DNA of 64,000 nt from a bacterium (GCA_030426805.1 JAUHXU010000006.1:62001-126000), one strand, 5' to 3'. Shown: positions 16,565 to 25,865, counted from the stretch's first letter. The notes: generated from the letters alone by a model not told the origin. Numbers and translations are program-made.

Positions 16565-17632
16565 CTATCGGCTCTCGCCGTCGCGCGGGGCCGCCAGCGC
16601 GGCCTTGATCGCGCCGATCGCGTTCTCGCCGGCGTGGCCGGTCGCGGCGAGCCGGCCGTCGCGACCAATGACCAGCGCTTGCGGCAGGTGCTCGATCCCG
16701 TATTCCGCGGCGACGCGGTTGCGTTCCCCGCGGCCGTCGAAGTAGTGCCGCCACGACTTTCCGCGCAGGTTGGCGGTCGCGAGCGCGAATGCGGTGCGAT
16801 CGGTGTCGCAGTTCACCGCGATCACGACCGGGTCGTCGTCGCCGTCCATCAGGCGATCGAGGAGTTCGAGCGATGCGAGGCTCGCCGGCGACCGGCTCAC
16901 CCAGAAGTGCAGCACGACCACCCGGCCGCGGAGTTCGTCGAGTCGCAGCGCGCGTCCGGCCGTGTCGCGAAAGCGGTCGAGTGCGATCGGCGCGTGCCCC
17001 GGGCGCAGGCCCGCCGCGCGCACGAGGCGCTTGGCCCGCGCGCCGGCCGGCGTGTCGGCGTAGTCGCGCAGCACGCGATGGGCGATCTTCAGCCGTGCCG
17101 CCTCGGCCTCGCGGGGCGTGCCGTCGACGAAGCTCCGCATCGCGAGCAGCGCTTCGGCCTGCTCGCGCCGCGACTTCGTCCGCGTGACGAACCGCTCGAT
17201 GACCGCGCGTGCGGCCCGGGTGTCGCGGTGGAGGAAGTAGCGGCCGCTCGCGACCATCGCGATCCGCGTCGCGGTCCGGGCGTCCCGCTCCATGTCGTCG
17301 AGCAGTGCGGACGCCGGCTTTTCCTCCCGCGCGAACACGTATCCCTGGAGCAGGAAGTTCTTCGCCTCGAACGTCCGCGGCCCGTCGGGGAACCGCGCGA
17401 GATAGTCGCGCCACGCGCGCACGAGCCGTGCACCGTGTTCGCGCTGCACGCGGTCGATGCGTTGCGGATCGTTGCCCGCCTGCTGCCGCGCCGCCTCCCA
17501 CGTCCGGCGCAACTCGCGTTCGAGTTCCGTGAACCGGGTGTCGGCGGGGGAAGGACGCTCGTCGGGTTTCGCCTGTGCGACGGCGGCGCCGGCCAGCAGC
17601 AGCAGGGCGGCGGAGAGGGCTCGGATCCACAT
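16565..17632 (-). CDS. exported TlpA-like thioredoxin-fold protein lacking active-site cysteines
   Basis: A 355-residue protein with signal peptide MWIRALSAALLLLAGAAVAQA. Residues ~25-210 are helical and rich in Arg/Ala, perhaps TPR-like. The C-terminal ~140 residues look like an AhpC/TlpA thioredoxin fold (LRGRVVVLHFWVSRSPASLASLELLDRL, EYGIEHLPQALVIGRDGRLAA), but where TlpA has WCxxC it has SRSPAS, so it cannot do dithiol chemistry. Binding or scaffolding is more likely. The ATG at 17632 is chosen because of the signal peptide and because TACCCT lies six bases upstream, consistent with a leaderless start. It is convergent with the branching enzyme, one base apart. Confidence 0.75.
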   Translation of the reverse strand: MWIRALSAALLLLAGAAVAQAKPDERPSPADTRFTELERELRRTWEAARQQAGNDPQRIDRVQREHGARLVRAWRDYLARFPDGPRTFEAKNFLLQGYVFAREEKPASALLDDMERDARTATRIAMVASGRYFLHRDTRAARAVIERFVTRTKSRREQAEALLAMRSFVDGTPREAEAARLKIAHRVLRDYADTPAGARAKRLVRAAGLRPGHAPIALDRFRDTAGRALRLDELRGRVVVLHFWVSRSPASLASLELLDRLMDGDDDPVVIAVNCDTDRTAFALATANLRGKSWRHYFDGRGERNRVAAEYGIEHLPQALVIGRDGRLAATGHAGENAIGAIKAALAAPRDGESR

Positions 17633-17638
17633 ACCGGG

Positions 17639-17644
17639 AGGGTA
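17639..17644 (-). promoter_or_regulatory. -10-like TACCCT six bases before start (leaderless candidate)
   Basis: TANNNT hexamer, six bases, then the ATG at 17632, with no Shine-Dalgarno sequence. One of a recurring set in this window. Confidence 0.4.
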
Positions 17645-17754
17645 CCGCATCTCGCGCCGTCCCGCCAGCGCCGCACGCCGTCGCGGAATTGCGCGTGGGT
17701 TCGCGGCCCGGAATCCGCTGGTCGTCGTGGACCTCGTATCAGGAGATGCATCCG

Positions 17755-18708
17755 ATGGAATCCAGTGTGGCGGCCGGTCCCGGCCGAATCGTGGCGACGC
17801 TCGACGACGGTCAGCGTGTGTTGGACGAGACCCGTACGCGGATGCTCGACGGCGACGTGGAGGCCGCGTATCGGGATCTGGTCCGCGTACTCTTCGACCT
17901 GCGCTGGCGCCTCGGCGAGCGTTCGTGGGGGACCTTCGTGGAGGACGTCGCGCCGGCCCACCCGCTGTTCGCGCTGCTCGGTCAGGACCCGATGATTCGG
18001 CATTGCCGGGCGAAGCCGCGCGGGTATGCCGGCGATGCCCGTCTGCTCGACATGATCTACGACGGCGTATCGGCCGTGGCCGACGAGCCGATGAGCGAAC
18101 TCGGTCGGCGACTGTTCGACTGCGGGTTCCGCGCCGCGCCGTCGCGCGCGGTTCGGGAGCGAGCGGGGCGACTCAGCCGTGCGATCGATGCGTGTGCCGC
18201 GGGGGGCGGGACCCGGGTACTCGCGGTCGCGTGCGGGCACCTGCGCGAGTTGGAGCATGCGATCTCGGTGCGGGAGGGGTCGATCGAACGCTTCGTCGCA
18301 CTCGATCAGGACGCGGCATCACTCGCCGTCGTCGACGAACGATACGGTCACCTCGGCATCGAGACCGTGCCGCGCGGGGTGCGCGAGCTGTTGCGCCGCC
18401 CGGCGCCGGACGAGCGCTTCGACCTCGTCTACGCGGCGGGCCTCTACGACTATCTCGGTGCGTCGTTCGCCCACCGGTTGACCGCCGCGCTGTTCGATCG
18501 ACTGGCGCCCGGTGGACAGCTGTTGGTCGCGAACTTCATGCCGAGCAACCCGTCGATCGGCCACATGGACGCGATGATGCAGTGGCCGCTGATCTACCGG
18601 ACGCCGCTCGAGATGGAGGCGCTGATCGACGCCGACGACACGGCGACGGTCGACGTGTGCGCCGACAGCGTCGGGGTCGTCACGGATCTCCGCATCACTC
18701 GCGTGTAG
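17755..18708 (+). CDS. class I SAM-dependent methyltransferase
   Basis: A 317-residue protein. Residues ~1-120 are a helical lead domain with HPLFALLGQDPMIRHCRAKPRGYAGD, seen in uncharacterised methyltransferases near signalling proteins. The catalytic part has a SAM-binding motif I variant (TRVLAVACGHLRELEHA), ALDQD at the end of beta-2, and DLVYAAGLYDYL and LAPGGQLLVANF as motifs IV-V. The substrate is unknown. An AGGAG site lies nine bases before the ATG at 17755; another in-frame ATG at 17746 touches the AGGAG and is less likely. It is divergent from the TlpA-like gene. Confidence 0.8.
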   Translation: MESSVAAGPGRIVATLDDGQRVLDETRTRMLDGDVEAAYRDLVRVLFDLRWRLGERSWGTFVEDVAPAHPLFALLGQDPMIRHCRAKPRGYAGDARLLDMIYDGVSAVADEPMSELGRRLFDCGFRAAPSRAVRERAGRLSRAIDACAAGGGTRVLAVACGHLRELEHAISVREGSIERFVALDQDAASLAVVDERYGHLGIETVPRGVRELLRRPAPDERFDLVYAAGLYDYLGASFAHRLTAALFDRLAPGGQLLVANFMPSNPSIGHMDAMMQWPLIYRTPLEMEALIDADDTATVDVCADSVGVVTDLRITRV

Positions 18709-18777
18709 CGACGACTTCTCCAAACGCTTGCGGTCGACTCGCCGATCGCGTCGACTGATGGTCCGGAGGCACGACCG

Positions 18778-19293
18778 ATGGACCGACAACCGGCCGATGA
18801 CGAGCGCGCGGTGGCGCGATGGCTGGGCGTGACGCGTCGCCGGCTCCGGTCGTCGGCGCGGCTCGCGCTCGGCCGGGCGCCAGGCACCTACACGTTCCAC
18901 GACCGCATCGCCGTTCGCACCGTCGAGTCGTTGCGCGCCGCGGGTGTCGACGCCCGTCGGATCGCGGGTGCGATGCGCCTGCTGCGAGATCGTGCGGCGG
19001 CGACGGGTGCGCCGATCGCTTCGTTCCGGTTGCGGCCCGCCGGTCGTGCGATCGTCGTCGAGCAGGACGATCGGCACACGCTACCCGACGGACAGGGGCT
19101 GCTCGCGTTCGAGCCGCCGCCGATTCCCGCCGACGTGCGGGGGTTGCCGGGAGTCGTCGACGCATCGCTCGCGACGCGACTCGCCTCGGCTCACCGGTCA
19201 CTGGCGTCGTTGCTCGAGCGGCGTGGCGATGTCGCGGAGGCGCGTGCTGAACGGGCGCGCGCCGATGCGCTCAGCGCGTTGCTGTCGGAGTGA
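18778..19293 (+). CDS. MerR-like helix-turn-helix protein
   Basis: A 171-residue protein. Residues ~14-75 look like a winged helix of the MerR type (WLGVTRRRLRSSARL, TYTFHDRIAVRTVESLRAAGVDARRIAGAMRLL). The rest has alternating strands, then a C-terminal helix (TRLASAHRSLASLLERRGDVAEARAERARADAL) that may dimerise. No metal-binding cysteines are present, so it is not a classical metal sensor. A GGAGG site precedes the ATG. The last 23 bases overlap the end of the minus-strand beta-propeller/solute-binding gene. The target is unknown; the methyltransferase gene just upstream is a possible functional neighbour. Confidence 0.65.
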   Translation: MDRQPADDERAVARWLGVTRRRLRSSARLALGRAPGTYTFHDRIAVRTVESLRAAGVDARRIAGAMRLLRDRAAATGAPIASFRLRPAGRAIVVEQDDRHTLPDGQGLLAFEPPPIPADVRGLPGVVDASLATRLASAHRSLASLLERRGDVAEARAERARADALSALLSE

Positions 19294-21889
19294 CGTCGAC
19301 GCGGGTCGGGTCGTGCGTCAGGCGCACGTCGGCGACGCCACGGCGCACGAACGCGTACCGCTTGGGCACGTAGAGCGCGACGGCGAGCACGTCGCGATCG
19401 ACGAGTGCCTGGATCGCCGGGAAATGAGCGGCGCGGGCGCGATCGTCCGGCTCGGCGGCCATCGCGTCGACGAGGCGCGTCAGGGCCGGGCTTCCCTCGC
19501 GGACCGGCAAGCGCGGATTGACGCCACCGTCGGGGGTCCCGAACCGCGCCGCGAGCGTGATGAACGGATCGTACGGCACGCCCCACGTCCGCTCGACGCG
19601 TACGTCGTAGTCGCCGGCGCCGAGTCGCGCCGGGTAGTCGCCCGCCCGGTCGGCCACCGACGCCACGGCCGGAATGCCGGCCGCGGTGAGTTGCGCCGCG
19701 ACCGCGCGGGCGAGCGGTGCGTCGGCCGCGAACTTCGTGCTCGCGAGCACGCGCAGCGGGCGATCGGGCGCGGCGCCGTCGCCGACGTTCGCCGGCCCGT
19801 CCCCGCGCGGCCAATCGACGACGCTCGGCGCGACCCACGTCGTGCAGGCGACCGCGTGCCCGCCTTCGACCGCGTCGATCAGCGCCGCCCGGTCGATCGC
19901 GTGCGCGATGCGTGACCGCAGCTTGCGGGAGACCGTCTCGGTGTTGAACGCGAGGTAGCGCACCGCCGACCCGACACCCGATCGAGACGTGAACGCCGGG
20001 TCTGCGCGAAGGGCGCCGATGTGTTCGCGGGGGATCCGCATCAGCCACGAGTCGGCGATCACGTCGACGCCGCCGCTGCGGAGCAGCTGCGCCGGATCGA
20101 CGCGCGGCGGGTGACCGATGCGCACGAGCTCGACCCCGCGTCCGTTGCGCGAGCCGGTCCCGGCGTCGAATCCGTCGTAGCGCAACCGGTCGAAGTTCGC
20201 CGACGCCGAGCGGAACGCGAACGGACCGCTGCCCATCGGGCGGACGAAGTCACCGTCGCGATCGAATGCACCCGGCCCGACGATCCCGCACGGGTTCGTC
20301 GCGCAGAGGTCGGGTGCAATCGCGTATGGCCGGTCGAGGTGGAAGACGACGGTTCGCGGCGACGTCGCGTCGACGCGCCGAATGCGCCGCGAGGCACCGA
20401 TCCACCGGTGCGCCGGGTTCGCGAGCCAGCGCCGGACGTGTCCGACGACCGCGTCGGCGTCGACCGGGGTGCCGTCGTGAAAGCGTGCATCGGGTCGGAG
20501 CCGGATCTCGAAGCGCGTGCCGTCGGCTTTCCACGACTGCGCGAGACCCGGCGCGATCCGACCCTGCTCGTCCCGTCGCACGAGGGTCTCGTAGATGAAC
20601 GTCTTCGTCTCGAACCCACCGCCGTAATCGAGCGTCGTCAATTTCGCGACCGGCGTGGAGCTGGCCGCGACCGCCACGCGCACCGGAGCCGCGCTGGTCC
20701 CCGCGGCGCCGGACGTCGGTCGCGGCGGCGCATCCGGATCGGTCGCGATCGATCGCCCGTATCCAGGTGGGCGCGCCAGCAGGAAGACGCGGCCCGAGTA
20801 GCCCGAACCGACGAGTTCGGTCGTCGCGTTCCGGCCGTCGAGTTCGACGGCGATCAGATCGTGCCCGGGGTGTGTGTCGTGGAAGATCGTCTCGACCCGC
20901 CACGGCTCGTCGCCCGCGCGTGACACGAGCTGCACCTTCGCCCCGTAGCCGAACACGGCGATCGACTCGCGCGCCGGGTCGTCGTGGAAGCGACCCGACG
21001 CGACGCCGCGCAGCCCGAGCGGGCCGGCGTAGATGTCCTCGGCACGCCAGCCGTCGGCGGTCTCTTCGAGCCGGATCACGACGCCGTCGTCGCGGGTGGC
21101 GTAGAGGACGATCGGGCCGGGGGCGGCCCGGCGCGTGACGCGACCGAGTCCCATCGAGACCCGATGGATGACGCGCCCGGTCAGCGATCCGCCGCGCAGC
21201 CGCCACTCGCGCACGAAGCCCGGCCGGCTGACCGTGACGATCCGCGGGCCGTCGGCACCGGGCAGCACGACCGCGTTCCGCACCCGGCCGGGGAGCCGCA
21301 GGATCTCGCGATGGGTGATGCCCTCGGATCCGCCGGTCGCGAGTTCGACCCGGCCGGCGCGTGTGAACGCGAGCAGTTCGTCGCCGTCTGCGGTCGGGTC
21401 GAGGTCGCCGGCGACGAGCGTGTGGACCTCCTCGCCCGGAAGCTCGAACGCGATGCGCGTTTCGACCGCCCCGCCGGGTCGCGGGTCGATGCGGTAGACC
21501 CGGCCACGCTGCCCGCCGGCGTAGAGCTCCGGGCTCGGATCGCTCGCGTCGAGGTTGGCGCGGGCGGCCGCACCGAGCCACTGCCCGTCGTGCACGGTCT
21601 GCCAGGGGGTCCACTTGCCGGAGTAGGAGACGAGGATCGTGCAGCGCCCCGCGTCGTCGAGGCCGACGACTTGCGGGCAGCCGTACTTCGCGAACAGCGA
21701 CCAGGCGCGGATCGCCCAGACGCCGGTGCCTCGGTTGTCCAGCATCAGTGACGCGTGCCAGCCCGGCGGCGCGGCGAGCGGGACCTCGCCGTCTTTCGGA
21801 TCGCTCTGGGACGGGGCGACGGGTGCGAGGAGCGGGAGCATTAGCGCCACCTGGACGGCGAGCGCGAGGGGGGCGAGGGCGTGACGCAC
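19271..21889 (-). CDS. beta-propeller fused to a family 5 extracellular solute-binding protein
   Basis: An 872-residue exported protein (signal peptide MRHALAPLALAVQVALMLPLLAP). Residues ~40-390 are repeated FG-GAP/WD-like blades (TLVAGDLDPTADGDELLAFT, VASGRFHDDPARESIAVFG, LIAVELDGRNATTELVGSG). Residues ~400-872 are a peptide/nickel ABC-transporter binding protein (SBP_bac_5): TKTFIYETLVRRDEQGRIAPGLAQSW, FEIRLRPDARFHDGTPVDADAVVGHVRRWL, GSGPFAF, AIDRAALIDAV. No permease or ATPase gene lies nearby, so it may bind ligand without transport, or work with permeases elsewhere. The GTG start follows a CGGAG ribosome site. Confidence 0.85.
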   Translation of the reverse strand: MRHALAPLALAVQVALMLPLLAPVAPSQSDPKDGEVPLAAPPGWHASLMLDNRGTGVWAIRAWSLFAKYGCPQVVGLDDAGRCTILVSYSGKWTPWQTVHDGQWLGAAARANLDASDPSPELYAGGQRGRVYRIDPRPGGAVETRIAFELPGEEVHTLVAGDLDPTADGDELLAFTRAGRVELATGGSEGITHREILRLPGRVRNAVVLPGADGPRIVTVSRPGFVREWRLRGGSLTGRVIHRVSMGLGRVTRRAAPGPIVLYATRDDGVVIRLEETADGWRAEDIYAGPLGLRGVASGRFHDDPARESIAVFGYGAKVQLVSRAGDEPWRVETIFHDTHPGHDLIAVELDGRNATTELVGSGYSGRVFLLARPPGYGRSIATDPDAPPRPTSGAAGTSAAPVRVAVAASSTPVAKLTTLDYGGGFETKTFIYETLVRRDEQGRIAPGLAQSWKADGTRFEIRLRPDARFHDGTPVDADAVVGHVRRWLANPAHRWIGASRRIRRVDATSPRTVVFHLDRPYAIAPDLCATNPCGIVGPGAFDRDGDFVRPMGSGPFAFRSASANFDRLRYDGFDAGTGSRNGRGVELVRIGHPPRVDPAQLLRSGGVDVIADSWLMRIPREHIGALRADPAFTSRSGVGSAVRYLAFNTETVSRKLRSRIAHAIDRAALIDAVEGGHAVACTTWVAPSVVDWPRGDGPANVGDGAAPDRPLRVLASTKFAADAPLARAVAAQLTAAGIPAVASVADRAGDYPARLGAGDYDVRVERTWGVPYDPFITLAARFGTPDGGVNPRLPVREGSPALTRLVDAMAAEPDDRARAAHFPAIQALVDRDVLAVALYVPKRYAFVRRGVADVRLTHDPTRVDVTPTATR

Positions 21890-22009
21890 GAGGGTCTCCG
21901 GTTTCTTCGAGTCGGGTTCGAGGTGCCGCGCCCGACGCGCGCAAAACCGGGGCCAAAATGCCGATGGTCGACTCAGGGCCGTTTGGCGCGACCTTCACTT
22001 GCCCGCGGG

Positions 22010-22025
22010 GTTACCCGGGGGTAAC
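22010..22025. promoter_or_regulatory. GTTACCC-GG-GGGTAAC dyad before the GT-C gene
   Basis: A perfect 7-bp inverted repeat two bases before the ATG at 22028. It could be an operator, or a hairpin that hides the ribosome site if translation starts at 22028; if it starts at 22073 the dyad lies in the leader. Confidence 0.4.
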
Positions 22026-22027
22026 AC

Positions 22028-23800
22028 ATGTCCAGCGCGTGGAACGGTCCGTATGGCCGCCGAGTGAGGAAGATGACGCAGAGATCGAGCAAGCTCGGCC
22101 GGGGTGCGGCCACGCTGTGCCTCGCGGTCGGAGCGGCGATCGCGATCTCGGCGTTCCTGTGGACTCTCCCCGACGACCCGTACTCGTACGTGTTCAACGA
22201 CGAGTTGCTCTACACGCAGCAGGCGCGGGACATCGCCGCCGGCGTCGCGCCGCGGTTCAACGCCGTCGCCGCCGCGAAGTACCCACCGCTCTACAGTGCC
22301 GCGATCGCACCCGCGTACGCCCTCGGCGCCGACGACGCGGGCTGGTGGGCCCGCGTGATCAACGTGTTGCTCGCGGTGTCGACCATCATCCCGATCTACC
22401 GACTCGCGCGCCTCCGCCTGCGCCGGGGTGCGTCGGTCGCCGTCGCGTTGCTGTCCGTGCTGCAGCCGTTCCAGGTCTATGCGCCGCTGCTGATGTCGGA
22501 GAACCTGTTCGTCCCGTTGTTCGCGTGGCTCGTGCTCGCGCTCGTCCGTTGGGCCGAACGCCCGGAGCCGCGGCGGGCGATCGCGGCGGGTGTCGTGCTC
22601 GGCGTGTGCGTGCTGACGAAGTCGGTGGCGATCCTCTTCTTGATCGCGATCGCCGTCGCCGCCGTGTGGTCGTGGCGGTCGGTGCGACTCGGAGTGAAGC
22701 GAACGGCGGTGGTCGCCGCGTCGTGCGGGGCGGTGCTCGTCGCGTGGCGCACGCACGCGACGTGGTGGCCGGGCACCGTGCCGATGCCCAAGGTGCTCAG
22801 CTACGTCGACGAGTTCACGGTGCACGGGCTGCGGCCGGTCGCGGAGTATCTCTTCTGGGTGCGCGCGACGTTCGGCGCGGTGCCGATGGCGATGGGGGCC
22901 GGCGCGGTCGCGGTCGCGATCGCGGTGATCGCCCGGATGATGCGGGCGAGCCAGCCGAGCGAGCGGTTCTTCGCGACGTTTCTCGCGCTCGCGACGCTCG
23001 GGATCACGTTGTTCGCCGCGCTCTGGTCGACGCAGGTGTCGTTCTACACGCGCACCGTGCATGCGCGCTACCTCGTGATGTTCTGGCCGGTGATGCTCGT
23101 CTGCTTCGCGTTCGCGTTCGGCCGGGGACGCTGCTCGCGCGCGGGGCTCGTCGGCGGGGCCGTCGCGGTTCTCGTCGCGATCGTCGCCCTCCCGGCGGAC
23201 GTGTTCCAGTGGCCGTACGGGATCGCCAACCTCGCGAACTTCCCCAGCTCCGAGCTGCTCCGTGCCGGCACCGAACACGCGCTCGCGATGCGATTCGCGA
23301 TCGGTGCGCCGCTCGTGTTGGTCCTCGGCGTCGCGCTCGGCTCGACGCTCGTGCAGCGAATCGCAGCGTCTCTGCTCGTGCTCGTGACGGCGTCCTACCT
23401 CGTCGTGCAGTGCGTCAGTGCGGTCGGTCGGACGTACGAGTTGATGGCGATCCAGGCGGAGTTCATGGGGCCGTCGCTCGATTGGCTCGCGCGGCGAGTG
23501 CCCGACGAAGACGAGGTCGTGTTCTTCGAGGACGCGAAGTCGCTGGCCTACCACTGGTCCCAGCGGCGCGGCTGCGGCTACGCGATCGCGGCCCCGGACA
23601 ATCCGCGGGTGTGGGATTCGTCGATCTGGCTGTTCCCGATGTATCGCCGCTGGCTGCCCCGCGGCGACGAGCGACCCCGCGCGATCTGGATCGTGTCGCA
23701 GCGGCAAGCGCTGCCGTTTGCGGCGCCGCGCGTCGGCCGATTCCGCGGCTGGAACCTCTTCAAGCCCGATTGGACCGAGGCGCGCTACCGGACGCCATGA
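22028..23800 (+). CDS. GT-C family membrane glycosyltransferase
   Basis: A 590-residue integral membrane protein with about 11-12 hydrophobic segments. After the first membrane helix comes YVFNDELLYTQQARDIAAG, the acidic first-loop motif of GT-C transferases (ArnT/PMT-like) that use polyprenyl-linked sugars. YPPLYSAAIAP follows. The C-terminal ~130 residues are soluble (DWLARRVPDEDEVVFFEDAKSLAYHWSQRRGCG) and probably periplasmic. The start at 22028 has no clear ribosome site; a second ATG at 22073 follows GAGGA closely and is an alternative. The acceptor is unknown. Confidence 0.75.
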   Translation: MSSAWNGPYGRRVRKMTQRSSKLGRGAATLCLAVGAAIAISAFLWTLPDDPYSYVFNDELLYTQQARDIAAGVAPRFNAVAAAKYPPLYSAAIAPAYALGADDAGWWARVINVLLAVSTIIPIYRLARLRLRRGASVAVALLSVLQPFQVYAPLLMSENLFVPLFAWLVLALVRWAERPEPRRAIAAGVVLGVCVLTKSVAILFLIAIAVAAVWSWRSVRLGVKRTAVVAASCGAVLVAWRTHATWWPGTVPMPKVLSYVDEFTVHGLRPVAEYLFWVRATFGAVPMAMGAGAVAVAIAVIARMMRASQPSERFFATFLALATLGITLFAALWSTQVSFYTRTVHARYLVMFWPVMLVCFAFAFGRGRCSRAGLVGGAVAVLVAIVALPADVFQWPYGIANLANFPSSELLRAGTEHALAMRFAIGAPLVLVLGVALGSTLVQRIAASLLVLVTASYLVVQCVSAVGRTYELMAIQAEFMGPSLDWLARRVPDEDEVVFFEDAKSLAYHWSQRRGCGYAIAAPDNPRVWDSSIWLFPMYRRWLPRGDERPRAIWIVSQRQALPFAAPRVGRFRGWNLFKPDWTEARYRTP

Positions 23801-23861
23801 AGTGCGGGTAGACTCCAGGGGTCGGGGTCGACGTCGATGCGCATCTCGGAGGCATCGTTCG

Positions 23862-25667
23862 ATGACGGTCCGCCCCTACGTTCTCGCATGCCTGTTCGCC
23901 CTCCTGTGCGTGCCGCCGCTCTGCGCGCAGTCACCGCCGGATTCGACCGAACCGTTCACGATCGCGCGCGTGAAGTTCGTGCGCGGGCTCAAGGCGTCGG
24001 CGGTCGAGCATCGGCTCGCCGCGCTCGACGCGTTCGCCGCGCGGGGCGGGCCGCGCGTGTTCCGGGCGCTCGACGACGCGCTCGCGTCCGTCCGGCGCGA
24101 GTTGAGCGAACTCGATCGCACCGGACGTCGCGCGCGGTCGTGGAAGAAGCGTGATCGGGCGCGTCGTCGCGCACGCGATCAGCGCGCGCTCGAGGCGGCA
24201 CTGCTCCGCGACGTCACGCGGGTGGGCACCGCGCTCGACGGTCGCCCCGGCGACGAGGCGCGCCGGCGCATCGAGGCCGCGCTGCGCGAGTCGCTCGATG
24301 CGCCGAGTGCGATCGTGCGCGACGCGGCGATCCGGTCGTGGGTGGCGCTGGGCCGTCCGGACGCGCTCGCGGTCGTGATGCTGTGGCTCGATCAGCGTGT
24401 CGCCGCGGTCCGTGCCCGGCGCGCGGGCGATCGCCCGACGGGGGAGCGCCCGGAGGTGCTCGCTCCGCGCCACGCGCTGCGCCTCGACGAATCGTCGGTC
24501 GCGTCGCTGCGGGGCGCGGTCGGGACGCTGTTCTCCCGCGTCGATGCGACGGCACGCGCCTCGTTGCTGCGCGTGCTGCGCGAGCGGTTCGAGGGCGCGA
24601 CCGAGACGCGTGCCCGTGTGGAGACGATCGAGACCGTCGGGTTTCTCGACGACCCGGGGGCGGAAGCGCTCTTGCGCGTCGCGGTCGCGGCCGCCGAACC
24701 CGAGGTGCGCATGGTCGGCGTCGAGGCACTCGGCCGGCAACGGCGCCCGACGGTCGTGCTGCCGCTCGCCAAGGCGCTCCACGATCGGTGCTGGCAGGTG
24801 GCGTCCGTCGCGGTCGATGCGCTCGAGCGCGTCGGTGGTTCGACGGCGGTCGGCGTGCTCGTCGACGCGTTGTCCGACGTCGACGGTCGCCTGAAGACCG
24901 ACGTCAACCGCGCGCTGGCCACGCTGACCGGCGAGGACTTCCACGAGAACGGTGCGCGCTGGCGGGATTGGTGGCGGGAGAACCGCGCGGTCTACCGCGG
25001 GCGACCGCCGAGCGCCGATCCCGAGGTCGTCGCTGCGGGTCGCAAGCGCTCGTGGATGAACCGCACGCGCGGCGTCGCGTTCTACGGCATCGAGACGTCG
25101 TCGAAGCGTGTCGTCTACGTGCTCGACATCTCGAGCAGCATGAACGAGCGCGCGACGCGACCGAAGACCGACGCGACCGCGAAGGACCGGGACGTGCCGC
25201 GGCGGATCGACGCGGCGATCGCCGAACTCGAGCGGTCGATCACGGCGCTCGCCGACGACGCGACGTTCAACATCGTGTTCTACGAAACCCGCGTCGTGTC
25301 GTGGCGCACCGAGCAGGTCGTCGCGACGCCGGAGAACCGGGCGGCGGCGCGACGGTGGGCGCGCCGGATCGTCGCGCGCGGCGGCACGAACCTCTTCGGT
25401 GCGCTCGAGCACGCGTTCGCGTTGTCGGGACGTTCGACACTCGATGCGCGCTTCGCGAGTGCCGCGGACACGTTCTTCGTGCTCAGCGACGGGCAACCGA
25501 CCGTCGGTCTCGTCGACGCCGATTCGATCGTCGACGCCGTGCGCCGCCTCAACCGATTCCGTCAGGTGCGCGTCCACACGATCGCGGTCGGTGCGGGGGC
25601 GGATGCGGCGTTTCTCGCACGCCTCGCCGCGGCGACCGGCGGGCACACGAGGACCATCCGTCGCTGA
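23862..25667 (+). CDS. secreted HEAT-repeat protein with C-terminal vWA domain
   Basis: A 601-residue protein with signal peptide MTVRPYVLACLFALLCVPPLCA. Residues ~150-390 are HEAT-like repeats (IVRDAAIRSWVALGRPD, EVRMVGVEALGRQRRPTVVLPLAKAL, CWQVASVAVDALERVGG). Residues ~440-601 are a von Willebrand A domain with a complete MIDAS: DISSSM, the threonine of GGTNLFGALEHA, and the aspartate of LSDGQPT. It probably binds a protein ligand through a metal ion outside the cytoplasm. The ATG follows a GGAGG site. A TAGACT hexamer about 50 bases upstream (just after the GT-C stop) may be the -10 element. Confidence 0.85.
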   Translation: MTVRPYVLACLFALLCVPPLCAQSPPDSTEPFTIARVKFVRGLKASAVEHRLAALDAFAARGGPRVFRALDDALASVRRELSELDRTGRRARSWKKRDRARRRARDQRALEAALLRDVTRVGTALDGRPGDEARRRIEAALRESLDAPSAIVRDAAIRSWVALGRPDALAVVMLWLDQRVAAVRARRAGDRPTGERPEVLAPRHALRLDESSVASLRGAVGTLFSRVDATARASLLRVLRERFEGATETRARVETIETVGFLDDPGAEALLRVAVAAAEPEVRMVGVEALGRQRRPTVVLPLAKALHDRCWQVASVAVDALERVGGSTAVGVLVDALSDVDGRLKTDVNRALATLTGEDFHENGARWRDWWRENRAVYRGRPPSADPEVVAAGRKRSWMNRTRGVAFYGIETSSKRVVYVLDISSSMNERATRPKTDATAKDRDVPRRIDAAIAELERSITALADDATFNIVFYETRVVSWRTEQVVATPENRAAARRWARRIVARGGTNLFGALEHAFALSGRSTLDARFASAADTFFVLSDGQPTVGLVDADSIVDAVRRLNRFRQVRVHTIAVGAGADAAFLARLAAATGGHTRTIRR

Positions 25668-25770
25668 TCCGGAGGTCGCTACGCCCGCGTCAGACGGGGC
25701 TTACGAGCACCGGAAGTGTGCCACGTGGATTCAAGTGCAAAATTAGTTGCCTAGCGTGTCGGCTGAATGA

Positions 25771-25799
25771 TTGAAATCGACCTCGTTCGGAGGTATCAT
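25771..25799 (+). promoter_or_regulatory. sigma-70-type promoter for the Rrf2 gene
   Basis: TTGAAA (25771-25776), 17 bases, then TATCAT (25794-25799), a close match to the housekeeping consensus in a locally AT-richer stretch. Transcription would start near 25806, about 60 bases before the ATG. Confidence 0.65.
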
Positions 25800-25865
25800 C
25801 CGCGCCCAACCGGTTCACAAAAGGCACATCAATCTCTCGTTAACGTCGAAAACCGCAGGTGGGGA

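Noticed and set aside
17741..17757. Similar leader (GGAGATGCAYC...ATG) before the methyltransferase and the pyrK-like gene as a shared regulatory site
   Set aside because: Both are explained by a GGAG ribosome site with a normal spacer; two short matches are too few to claim more.
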